Shown one piece after another: positions 50,845-58,186 of a DNA stretch of 58,186 nucleotides; positions within the stretch are counted from its first letter, which is position 1; each line of letters begins with the position of its first letter. This DNA is from DATKWS01 sp035529435 (GTDB lineage: Bacteria; Krumholzibacteriota; Krumholzibacteriia; Krumholzibacteriales; Krumholzibacteriaceae): contig DATKWS010000091.1 in assembly GCA_035529435.1 (NCBI GenBank), positions 1 to 58,186 of the forward strand, written 5' to 3'. The position numbers were made by a program, and so were the translations under genes. The notes beneath the pieces are model-generated. The model saw nothing but the letters and a program-made list of their open reading frames with translations. It was not told where the DNA came from and did not search any database.

Positions 50845-51569
50845 CACACGAACGCACGCCACCCACGCTGATTACGGCCCTGGATGTCTCGACATCCCGC
50901 GAGGCGCTGGAGCTCGTCGAGGAACTGCGGGGCACGGTCGATTTCTTCAAGATCGGCGGCAGGCTTTTCACGGCGGCGGGGCCCGGCATGGTCGGGCAGC
51001 TCAGGGCCCGCGGCGCCCGCATCTTTCTCGACTGCAAGTTCCACGATATACCGGCGACGGTGGCGGGGGCGGTCGGTGAGGCGACGAAGCTCGGGATCGA
51101 CATGATGACGGTGCACACCGTCGGGGGTGTCGATATGATGCGGGCCGCGGCGGAGGCCGCCGCCGAGGAGGCGGCGCGGGCGAATGTCCGGCGGCCCGTT
51201 ATCGTCGGGGTGACCGTTCTGACGAGCCTGTCCGGCCCGGACGTCGAGGCGGTATTCGGGCGGGGGGTGGACATCGCCGACACGGTCGTCATGCTCGCCG
51301 GCCGGGCCCGTGGGGCCGGACTCGACGGGGTCGTCGCGTCGGTCGGGGAGACGGTGCGAATCAAACGGGATATCGGGAGCGCGTGCGTCGTGGTGACACC
51401 GGGAATCAGACCCGCCGGCGCCGGGGCCGGTGACCAGAAGCGTGTAGCCACACCCCGGCAGGCGGCCGAGGCCGGATCGGATTACATCGTGGTGGGGCGG
51501 CCGATCATTGAGGCGCCGTCACCCGCTGCGGCGGCCCGGCGTATTCTCGACGAACTGCAATACGGGTAA
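50841..51569 (+). CDS. pyrF: Orotidine 5'-phosphate decarboxylase
   Basis: This 242-residue enzyme decarboxylates OMP to UMP. The catalytic DxKxxD is LDCKFHDIP (Asp64, Lys66, Asp69), with ALDV at the N-terminus and TPGIR and GRPI near the C-terminus. The ATG at 50841 overlaps the pyrD stop; the frame's earlier ATG lies inside pyrD. pyrE and carAB are not in the window. Confidence 0.96.
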   Translation: MTHERTPPTLITALDVSTSREALELVEELRGTVDFFKIGGRLFTAAGPGMVGQLRARGARIFLDCKFHDIPATVAGAVGEATKLGIDMMTVHTVGGVDMMRAAAEAAAEEAARANVRRPVIVGVTVLTSLSGPDVEAVFGRGVDIADTVVMLAGRARGAGLDGVVASVGETVRIKRDIGSACVVVTPGIRPAGAGAGDQKRVATPRQAAEAGSDYIVVGRPIIEAPSPAAAARRILDELQYG

Positions 51570-51578
51570 CTCAACAAC

Positions 51579-52847
51579 ATGCTGAGAGCGACGATCATAT
51601 TCCTGGCAGTCTACGCGGGGCTCGTCGTCTCGAAGCGGCACCGTCCTCTCGTCGCCTGGCTCGGCATCGGTATTGCGCTGGTGGTCGGCGCCCTGCGGCC
51701 GTGGGAAATCGTAACCGGTATCAACTGGAACGTGATCGGGATCTTTGCCGGGTCCCTCATCCTGGCCGAGCTGTTCATCTTCTCCCGCGTGCCCGAGACT
51801 CTGTCCGATCACCTGATCAATCGCAGCGCCAACGTCGGTATTGCGTTTCTCTTCATCGTCGCATTCGCCTCGGTCATTTCGATCTTCATGGACAACGTGG
51901 TGACGGTTCTCATCACCGCCCCGATCGCCCTGCAGCTCGCACGCAAGGCCGGTGTCTCCCCCGTCGCCGTCATCGTGGGACTCGCCATCTCGTCGAATCT
52001 GCAGGGAATGGCGATTCTCATCGGGGATACGCCCAGCATGATACTGGCGGCGCGCATGCGGATGAATTTTCTCGATTTCTTCGTCTATAAAAATTCGGGT
52101 CTTCCCGGGATTTTCTGGATTGTTCAACTCGGGGCCGTCGCGGGATTCGTCGTGCTGTATCTGTTCGTGAAGGACAACAAGCACAAGCCGCAGCACATGG
52201 TGATCACGCCGGTACGGAGCTGGATGCCGGTATGGCTCATCGTCATCCTGATCGTCGCGCTGTCATTCGCCATGTGGATAGACGAGGAGTTCACGTGGTA
52301 CGGGGGAACCGTCTGCATGGTGATCGGTCTCGCCGGTATGATCTGGTACGGGCGACGCAGGTGCCTCGCTGATGCGCGGCAGCTCGTTCTGGGGATCAAC
52401 TGGGACACCGTGCTGTTTCTCGCCGCTGTCTTCGTTCTCGTGTACATGCTGGAGCGCCGGGGGACCGTCGACGCGCTTGTCGCGCGCCTTTCGGTTCTGT
52501 CCGGCGTTTCTCCATTCATCATCTTTACGATCGTCGTCTGGTTCTCGGTGCTGATTTCGGCATTCGTAGACAACGTGCCGTACATCACGGCGATGCTCCC
52601 CGTCGTGATCGGGTTCAGTAAAACAATGGCCATGCGCCCCGAGCTTCTCGTATTCGGCGTGCTGATCGGTTCGTGTTTGGGCGGTAACATAACACCGATC
52701 GGCGCATCGGCGAATCTCGTCGCCGTCGGTATCCTCGAACGCGAGGGGCGGCATGTCTCGTTCGGATCGTTCGTCAGAATCGGGCTGCCGTTCACCGTGG
52801 CGGCGACCGTTGTGGCATACCTCGCGCTCTGGCTGATCTATCATTAG
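51579..52847 (+). CDS. Ion-transporter-superfamily permease (ArsB/NhaD/SLC13-like)
   Basis: This 422-residue protein with about 11 TM helices has two inverted halves, each with a re-entrant signature: IFMDNVVTVL with GDTPSMI, and AFVDNVPYI with IGASANLVA. These are features of ArsB, NhaD and citrate/dicarboxylate carriers. It starts 9 bp after pyrF and therefore probably belongs to the pyr transcript. The substrate cannot be read; arsenite is unlikely without other ars genes, while a carboxylate such as orotate or aspartate is a guess from context. Confidence 0.82.
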   Translation: MLRATIIFLAVYAGLVVSKRHRPLVAWLGIGIALVVGALRPWEIVTGINWNVIGIFAGSLILAELFIFSRVPETLSDHLINRSANVGIAFLFIVAFASVISIFMDNVVTVLITAPIALQLARKAGVSPVAVIVGLAISSNLQGMAILIGDTPSMILAARMRMNFLDFFVYKNSGLPGIFWIVQLGAVAGFVVLYLFVKDNKHKPQHMVITPVRSWMPVWLIVILIVALSFAMWIDEEFTWYGGTVCMVIGLAGMIWYGRRRCLADARQLVLGINWDTVLFLAAVFVLVYMLERRGTVDALVARLSVLSGVSPFIIFTIVVWFSVLISAFVDNVPYITAMLPVVIGFSKTMAMRPELLVFGVLIGSCLGGNITPIGASANLVAVGILEREGRHVSFGSFVRIGLPFTVAATVVAYLALWLIYH

Positions 52848-52897
52848 TTGACTGGCACCGGGCGATTGGCTATTGTTCCATATTACATGTGCAGGCG

Positions 52898-52949
52898 TAC
52901 CGGATATTCTGCTATGATGAACGTTTCATGCAGGCCGGTGTACCGGATA
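52898..52949. repeat. Direct repeat in the leader of the polysaccharide cluster
   Basis: GTACCGGATA occurs at 52898-52907 and 52940-52949, each preceded by a GCAGGC-like sequence, 42 bp apart and just before the first polysaccharide gene. A TATGAT (52913-52918) between them could be a -10, but no fitting -35 was found. Confidence 0.4.
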
Positions 52950-52990
52950 CCGATTGCAGTGGATGATACCGTTTCGCAAAGGGGAGTACG

Positions 52991-53953
52991 ATGCGTGTCC
53001 TGATCACGGGAATCACGGGTTTCGCGGGTAGCCATCTCGCCGACCTGTGCCTGACCAAGCAAGATGTCGAGGTGTACGGGATCATACGATGGCGGAGCCG
53101 GACCGAGAATATCGAGCATATCTATAACAGGCTCGCACTCCTCGAGTGCGATCTCCGGGACGCTTCCTCGACGCGGGACGTCATCGAGGAGATCCATCCG
53201 GATTTCATATTCCACCTCGCCGCGCAGAGTTTCGTTCCCACCTCATGGAAGGCCCCGAGCGAATCACTCACGACGAATGTGATCGGCGAGCTGAACGTCT
53301 TCGAGGCGATACGGAAGGTCAATCTCTCCTGTCGTATCCAGATCGCCTGTTCCAGCGAGGAGTACGGCATGGTGCACCCGGACGAGGTGCCGATCAAGGA
53401 ATCCAATCCGCTGCGCCCCTTGAGTCCCTACGGGGTGAGCAAGGTGGGCCAGGACATGCTGGGGTATCAGTACTACATGAGCTATGGAATGGATATCGTG
53501 CGGACGAGGGGATTCAACCATACCGGACCCCGGCGCGCACCCGTTTTCGTCTGTTCCGACTTCGCGAAACAGCTCGTCGATATCGAACGGGGCGTGCGCG
53601 GGCCCGTCATCCGGGTGGGGAATCTCGATACACGTCGCGATTTCACCGATGTGCGCGATATGGTACGCGGTTACTGGCTTGCGCTCGAGAGGGGAAGACC
53701 GGGTGCGGTGTACAATATATGTTCAGGTACGAGCCATCGCATCGGCGACATCCTCGATAGTTTGATCGAAATCAGCGGTGTCGAGGTGAAGGTAGTGCAG
53801 GATCCCGATCGCCTGAGGCCGAGCGACGTGCCGCTGCTCGAGGGCGACAACAGCGCCTTCGCGGAGGACACGGGCTGGCGGCCGGAGATCCCCTTCGAGC
53901 AGACGCTGCACGATCTCGTGGAATTCTGGCGGAAGAATCCGAGTAGTATATAG
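52991..53953 (+). CDS. GDP-mannose 4,6-dehydratase-like SDR
   Basis: This 320-residue extended short-chain dehydrogenase has the Rossmann motif GITGFAGSHL, HLAAQSFVPTSWK, the catalytic Ser-Glu in SSEEYG and Tyr-Lys in YGVSK, then GFNHTGPRR. The NHTGPRR and RVGNLDTRRDFTDVRD segments are typical of GDP-mannose dehydratases/reductases. Gmd makes GDP-4-keto-6-deoxymannose. GGGGAG lies five bases before the ATG. It pairs with the next SDR gene 15 bp away. Confidence 0.82.
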   Translation: MRVLITGITGFAGSHLADLCLTKQDVEVYGIIRWRSRTENIEHIYNRLALLECDLRDASSTRDVIEEIHPDFIFHLAAQSFVPTSWKAPSESLTTNVIGELNVFEAIRKVNLSCRIQIACSSEEYGMVHPDEVPIKESNPLRPLSPYGVSKVGQDMLGYQYYMSYGMDIVRTRGFNHTGPRRAPVFVCSDFAKQLVDIERGVRGPVIRVGNLDTRRDFTDVRDMVRGYWLALERGRPGAVYNICSGTSHRIGDILDSLIEISGVEVKVVQDPDRLRPSDVPLLEGDNSAFAEDTGWRPEIPFEQTLHDLVEFWRKNPSSI

Positions 53954-53968
53954 AACCGAACGGACTCT

Positions 53969-55006
53969 ATGCGGGCGATGGTTACAGGAGCATGTGGATT
54001 CGTCGGCAGGTACCTCGTGCGCGAACTGGTTGCGGGCGGATACGACGTTCTCGCCACCGACCGGTACGACACACCGCCACTCCATATCGTCGGTGAGATA
54101 GAGACCGGTGTCGGAGTGGGGGCGGGGCGGATCGCGATCGACGGAACCACCGCCGACCTCGCGCTTCCCGCCGGTGTGGCGTATCATGGTTGTGATCTGA
54201 CCGATGGCGGTGAGGTTTCCGCGCTCGTCGAAGAGTGGCGGCCGCAGGCCATCTTCCACCTCGCCGCACAGAGCTCGGCCGGGATGTCATTCCGGGATCC
54301 GCGCGGCACCCTCGAGACGAATATTTTCGGAACGTTCAATCTGCTCGAGGCGGTGAGCGGGTGCGGGGAGGGGCCGGTACGGTTCCTCTCGGTCTGCTCG
54401 AGCGAAGAATACGGACGGCGCGCACGTGATGAGATGCCGCTCGGAGAGAAAAGCCCCATCGAGCCGGCCAGCCCCTACGCGGTCAGCAAGGCCGCGCAGG
54501 GAATGCTCTCTCTCCAGTACGGGCTCACATCCGACATCGAGGTCGTCGTCACGCGGAGTTTCGGGCATACGGGCCCCGGCCAGACGGATCGGTTCGTGCT
54601 GCCCTCATTCGCGAAGCAGTGCGCGGCGATAGTAGCGGGGCTCACCGGACCGGTCGTCAGGGTGGGGAACCTCGAGGTCGTGCGTGATTTTCTCGATGTG
54701 CGTGACGTGGTGTGCGCTTACCGGATTCTCCTTGAACGCGGAGCGGTCGGCGCCGTTTACAATGTGTGTTCCGGATCGGGACTGAGCCTGAAGGTTGCAC
54801 TGGAGGAGATGATACGGATTGCCGGTGCAGGGATCGATGTCGTGATCGATCCCGAGAGATTTCGGCCGGTCGATGTACCGGTGATGATCGGTGATAACGC
54901 GAGGCTCAGGCGGGATACGGGCTGGGAGGTGACCGTTCCGGTCGAACGGATGCTGCGGGACCTTCTCGCATACTGGGAGAATCGCATAAACGCCGCGGTG
55001 GCATGA
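53969..55006 (+). CDS. Second SDR, GDP-4-keto-6-deoxymannose reductase-like
   Basis: This 345-residue extended SDR has GACGFVGRYL, HLAAQSSAGMSF, SSEEYG, YAVSK, SFGHTGPGQ and VRVGNLEVVRDFLDVRD. The RVGNL-RDFxDVRD and HTGPGQ blocks resemble Rmd, which reduces the Gmd product to GDP-D-rhamnose. An insertion at about 40-65 (after ATDRYD) is unusual. Its partner Gmd-like gene lies immediately upstream, so a two-step GDP-deoxyhexose pathway is likely. Other epimerase or dehydratase roles remain possible. Confidence 0.8.
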   Translation: MRAMVTGACGFVGRYLVRELVAGGYDVLATDRYDTPPLHIVGEIETGVGVGAGRIAIDGTTADLALPAGVAYHGCDLTDGGEVSALVEEWRPQAIFHLAAQSSAGMSFRDPRGTLETNIFGTFNLLEAVSGCGEGPVRFLSVCSSEEYGRRARDEMPLGEKSPIEPASPYAVSKAAQGMLSLQYGLTSDIEVVVTRSFGHTGPGQTDRFVLPSFAKQCAAIVAGLTGPVVRVGNLEVVRDFLDVRDVVCAYRILLERGAVGAVYNVCSGSGLSLKVALEEMIRIAGAGIDVVIDPERFRPVDVPVMIGDNARLRRDTGWEVTVPVERMLRDLLAYWENRINAAVA

Positions 55007-55098
55007 ATGAACGCCATGCGCGGAGAGCGGAAAGGATCTATCGTGTACCGGCTCATGTGCGGGACGAGCCGGATGCATGTTGCATGGGAGTGTTGAAC

Positions 55099-56403
55099 AT
55101 GGCGAATATCTGCGTGATTGGAACGGGGTATGTCGGTCTCGTCAGCGGTGCGTGCCTCGCCGATTTCGGGAACAGGGTCATCTGCATGGATATCGATGCG
55201 GACCGAATCGAGAATATACGCACGGGTATCATGCCGATCTACGAGCCGGGGCTCAAGGACCTCGTCGCACGAAACCATGACGCGGGAAGACTCGTCTTCA
55301 CGACCGATCTCGCCGCGGCGGTACGCGATTCGCTCGTGATCTTCTCGGCCGTGGGGACCCCCATGCAGAAGGACGGCTCCGCCGATCTCAGTGCGGTCTT
55401 CGAGGTGGCGGTGGATGTGGCGCGGTACATGGACGGGTACCGGGTCATCGTTCAGAAGAGCACGGTCCCGGTCGGAACGTCGGAGCGGGTCGGCGAGATC
55501 ATCGAACAGAACCTCGAACGGGAGATGCCGTTCGACCGCGTCTCGAATCCGGAGTTCCTCCGTGAGGGATCGGCGATCGAGGATTTCATGCGTCCCAATC
55601 GTGTGGTGATCGGAGTCGAGAGCGATCGCGCCCGCGAGATCATGCGCGAGATATACCGGCCGCTGTACCTGCTCGAGACCCCCGTTGTTTTCACCTCGAT
55701 CAGAACCGCCGAGCTGATCAAGTACGCGAGCAACGCGTTCCTCGCGACGAAGATATCGTTCATCAACGAGATGGCCGATCTCTGCGAGAAGGTCGGCGCC
55801 GATGTCGGCGACGTGGCGAAGGCGATGGGACTCGACAACCGGATCGGATCGAAGTTCCTCCACGCCGGTGTTGGGTTCGGCGGATCGTGCCTGCCGAAGG
55901 ATATCTCGGCGATCCTTCACACGGCGAAAGAACACGACGTGCCGCTCCGTATCATCGATGCGGCTCGTACGGTGAACGATCTGCGTATCGAGGTGCTGGC
56001 CGCCAAGCTGCGTGCCGAGTTGCCGGAGCTCGAGAAAAAGCGAGTCGCTGTCCTCGGCCTTTCATTCAAGCCGAACACCGACGACCTGCGCGAGGCACCG
56101 TCACTGCGGCTTATCGAACTCCTCCGGGGGGAAGGCGCGATGGTCAACGTGTACGATCCGATCGCAATGGACAATGCGAAGGAGCTGTACAATCTCGATG
56201 TACATTTCTGCGATGATTCGTATGTGGCGGTCGAGGGAGCCGATGCACTTGTCATCATGACCGAATGGAACGAGTTCCGGGTACTCGATCTGGAAAGGAT
56301 CAAGCAGCTGCTCAGCGAGCCTGTCGTGATCGATTGCCGCAACATTTACAAGCCCGCCATGATGCGGGACATGGGATTCAGGTACCACTCGTTCGGCCGC
56401 TGA
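55099..56403 (+). CDS. ugd: UDP-glucose 6-dehydrogenase
   Basis: This 434-residue NAD-dependent enzyme oxidises UDP-glucose to UDP-glucuronate for capsule or lipopolysaccharide. GTGYVGLVSG (8-17), KSTVPVGTS (120-128), NPEFLREG (150-157) and the catalytic Cys264 in GFGGSCLPKD are all present, as is the C-terminal GLSFKPNTDDLREAPS. GGGAG lies eight bases before the ATG at 55099; an earlier in-frame ATG at 55003 lacks this site and lies in the end of the SDR gene. Confidence 0.95.
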   Translation: MANICVIGTGYVGLVSGACLADFGNRVICMDIDADRIENIRTGIMPIYEPGLKDLVARNHDAGRLVFTTDLAAAVRDSLVIFSAVGTPMQKDGSADLSAVFEVAVDVARYMDGYRVIVQKSTVPVGTSERVGEIIEQNLEREMPFDRVSNPEFLREGSAIEDFMRPNRVVIGVESDRAREIMREIYRPLYLLETPVVFTSIRTAELIKYASNAFLATKISFINEMADLCEKVGADVGDVAKAMGLDNRIGSKFLHAGVGFGGSCLPKDISAILHTAKEHDVPLRIIDAARTVNDLRIEVLAAKLRAELPELEKKRVAVLGLSFKPNTDDLREAPSLRLIELLRGEGAMVNVYDPIAMDNAKELYNLDVHFCDDSYVAVEGADALVIMTEWNEFRVLDLERIKQLLSEPVVIDCRNIYKPAMMRDMGFRYHSFGR

Positions 56404-56524
56404 CGGGACGGGTGGGAGACTCCGTGCACAGGCGCGGGACGGGAGTGGCGCCGGGAACGAGTGGGATACACGCAGGGTGCGGTGAACCGTTCGATTCGGT
56501 CCACCGGATGTAAAAGGAGATGGC

Positions 56525-57559
56525 ATGCAACGGATTCTGGTCACCGGCGGCGCCGGATTCATCGGTTCGAACTTCATTCGAATGCTTCTGCGGAAGAAGC
56601 GGTCGATTCATATCACCATACTCGACAAGCTCACCTATGCGGGAAACGCCGAAAACCTCTCTGGCGTGATTGACCGGCGAAACGTTTTGTTCATCAAGGG
56701 CGACATCTGCAATGCACGGCTCCTCGACGAGATCCTTCCCCGGATCGACATAATATACAATTTCGCCGCCGAGACGCACGTCGATCGTTCGATCCTCGAG
56801 GCGGGGAGCTTTGTGCGGACCGATGTCGTCGGAACGTACACCCTGCTTCAGAAGGCGCTCAAGCACGAGATACCGCGCTTCGTTCAGATCTCCACCGACG
56901 AGGTCTACGGAAGCATACTGAAAGGGACATTCAGGGAGGGAGACCCGCTCCAGCCGAACAGCCCGTACTCGGCGAGCAAATCGGGCGCCGACCTGCTGGT
57001 ACGGTCGTTTCACAAGACGTACGGATTGCCCGTCGTCATCACGCGGAGTTCCAACAACTACGGCCCCTTTCAGCATCCCGAGAAATTCATTCCGCTGTTC
57101 ATCACGAACTCTATCGAGGGAAAACCGCTGCCGCTGTACGGCGACGGCAGGAACGTACGCGACTGGATCTACGTCGAGGACAACTGCCGTGCAATCGATC
57201 TCGTCGGGCGCGGGGGAAAGGTCGGCGAGGTGTACAACATCGGTGCCGGCGACGAGATGGCGAACGTCGATATCGCCCGGGCCATCATCCGGCTCGTCGG
57301 AGCGGACAAGGATCTTCTCACCTTCGTTTCGGACCGTCCGGGGCACGATCGCCGGTACGCCCTCGATACGAGAAAGCTGCGGCATCTGGGATGGAAGAAA
57401 CAGTTCGATTTCGACGAGGGCCTGCGGCGGACCGTCGACTGGTACCGGCGGAACGGGGACTGGTGGAGGCGGATCAAGGAGGGCGCCTTCAAGAGGTACT
57501 ACACCAAACTGTATCGCGAACGTATAACCACGGCATTGAAACAGAAGGGAACATCGTGA
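56525..57559 (+). CDS. rfbB: dTDP-glucose 4,6-dehydratase
   Basis: This 344-residue extended SDR removes water from dTDP-glucose to give dTDP-4-keto-6-deoxyglucose. TGGAGFIGSNF, AAETHVDRSI, STDEVYG, YSASKSGADLLVRSF, NNYGPFQHPEKFIP and DNCRAIDLV are diagnostic. GGAG lies five bases before the ATG. Its stop overlaps the next gene's GTG. rfbA, rfbC and rfbD are not in the window. Confidence 0.94.
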   Translation: MQRILVTGGAGFIGSNFIRMLLRKKRSIHITILDKLTYAGNAENLSGVIDRRNVLFIKGDICNARLLDEILPRIDIIYNFAAETHVDRSILEAGSFVRTDVVGTYTLLQKALKHEIPRFVQISTDEVYGSILKGTFREGDPLQPNSPYSASKSGADLLVRSFHKTYGLPVVITRSSNNYGPFQHPEKFIPLFITNSIEGKPLPLYGDGRNVRDWIYVEDNCRAIDLVGRGGKVGEVYNIGAGDEMANVDIARAIIRLVGADKDLLTFVSDRPGHDRRYALDTRKLRHLGWKKQFDFDEGLRRTVDWYRRNGDWWRRIKEGAFKRYYTKLYRERITTALKQKGTS

Positions 57560-58186
57560 GGGCAGCCGTAATCGTGGGGGCACGCCCCAATTTCATGAAG
57601 GCGGCGCCCCTGATACGGGAATTCCGCGCGCGCGGCGGGGTGGAGCCGATCCTCGTGCACACGGGCCAACACTACGACGAGAACATGTCGCGCATATTCT
57701 TCGAGGATCTGGAACTCCCCGAGCCCGATATCTATCTCGGCGTCGGCTCGGGAACGCATGCCGAACAGACGGGCAGGATCATGATCGAGTTCGAGAAGGT
57801 CGTCTCTCGTGACCGTCCGGATCTCATCATCGTCGTCGGTGATGTGAACTCGACGCTCGCCTGCTCCCTCGTCGGTGCGAAGCTGCTCATCCCGGTCGCC
57901 CACGTGGAGGCGGGTCTCAGGAGCTTCGACCTCACCATGCCGGAGGAGATCAACCGGATGGTCACCGACGTGCTCTCGACGTACTGTTTCACCACCTCGC
58001 CCGAGGCGGAGGATAATCTGAAGCACGAGGGAGTGCAGGACGGGTGCATATTTTTCGTCGGTAACATCATGATCGATTCGCTCATGTACTACCTCGGGAA
58101 GACGGAGTCTTCCGACGTCCTCGCGCGCCTCGGCCTCGAATCGGGCGGGTATTGCCTCGTCACGCTGCACCGGCCTTCGAATGTCG
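57556..58186 (+). CDS. wecB: UDP-N-acetylglucosamine 2-epimerase (3' end outside window)
   Basis: The first 210 codons of a non-hydrolysing UDP-GlcNAc 2-epimerase are present: VGARPNFMKAAPL at the N-terminus, HTGQHYDENMS, VVGDVNSTLA, HVEAGLRSFD, PEEINRM and TLHRPSN. It makes UDP-ManNAc for surface polysaccharide. The GTG at 57556 overlaps the rfbB stop (GTGA). The rest of the gene and any following cluster genes lie beyond the edge. Confidence 0.93.
   Translation, partial: MRAAVIVGARPNFMKAAPLIREFRARGGVEPILVHTGQHYDENMSRIFFEDLELPEPDIYLGVGSGTHAEQTGRIMIEFEKVVSRDRPDLIIVVGDVNSTLACSLVGAKLLIPVAHVEAGLRSFDLTMPEEINRMVTDVLSTYCFTTSPEAEDNLKHEGVQDGCIFFVGNIMIDSLMYYLGKTESSDVLARLGLESGGYCLVTLHRPSNV

Overview
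The window is GC-rich, densely coded and almost free of mobile DNA. No rRNA, tRNA, insertion sequence or CRISPR array was seen. Several features point to a Gram-negative bacterium of the Fibrobacteres-Chlorobi-Bacteroidetes type, or a related candidate phylum such as Zixibacteria, Latescibacteria, Eisenbacteria or Krumholzibacteria. These are a secreted subtilase with a C-terminal FlgD-like/type IX-type sorting domain, a TPR lipoprotein with a CAYFNT motif just after its lipobox, a heptosyltransferase-family enzyme, and GTG/TTG starts with many 4-bp ATGA/GTGA gene overlaps. The phylum is an inference; no marker gene here settles it.

Layout. 1-2512 (minus): a truncated pseudokinase/P-loop NTPase protein, a C4 zinc-ribbon protein and a PtsN-like IIA protein. 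2640-4837 (plus): rsgA and a family-9 glycosyltransferase. 4823-13961 (minus): a five-gene signalling operon made of a giant TPR protein, a four-cysteine/coiled-coil/TPR protein, a double-FHA protein, a metallophosphoesterase and a Ser/Thr kinase with PEGA domains, with a sigma-54-type promoter inside it. 14212-16615 (plus): queuosine precursor genes queD-queC-DUF366-queE. 17027-24486 (plus): HU, threonine aldolase, rsmI, a CDP-alcohol phosphatidyltransferase, a MATE transporter, tmk, a C-terminal processing protease and a HAD phosphatase. 24499-25750 (minus): a small membrane protein and an alpha/beta hydrolase. 25987-29921 (plus): dus, larB, larC and a LysM-TPR protein.

30380-43707 (plus): the secreted subtilase behind a long structured leader, a phosphopantetheinyl transferase, a stand-alone GMP-synthase-like ATP pyrophosphatase, a polytopic membrane protein, a nitroreductase, a dimethylargininase-family enzyme, a zinc peptidase, a drug/metabolite transporter, purC and a membrane glycosyltransferase fused to TPRs. 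43758-52847 (plus): a pyrimidine operon, pyrR-pyrB-pyrC-(TPR lipoprotein)-pyrK-pyrD-pyrF-(ion-transporter-superfamily permease), preceded by a readable PyrR attenuator. 52991-58186 (plus): surface-polysaccharide nucleotide-sugar genes (GDP-mannose dehydratase-like, a second SDR, UDP-glucose dehydrogenase, dTDP-glucose dehydratase, UDP-GlcNAc 2-epimerase running off the edge).

Most noteworthy are the kinase/phosphatase/FHA/TPR operon with its internal sigma-54 promoter, the pseudokinase-NTPase, the DUF366 gene locked between queC and queE, the PyrR attenuator outside Firmicutes-like sequence, and the lipoprotein embedded in the pyr operon. Start codons were chosen by ribosome binding sites and promoter positions where these could be read. 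All functions are read from motifs and context, with no database search.
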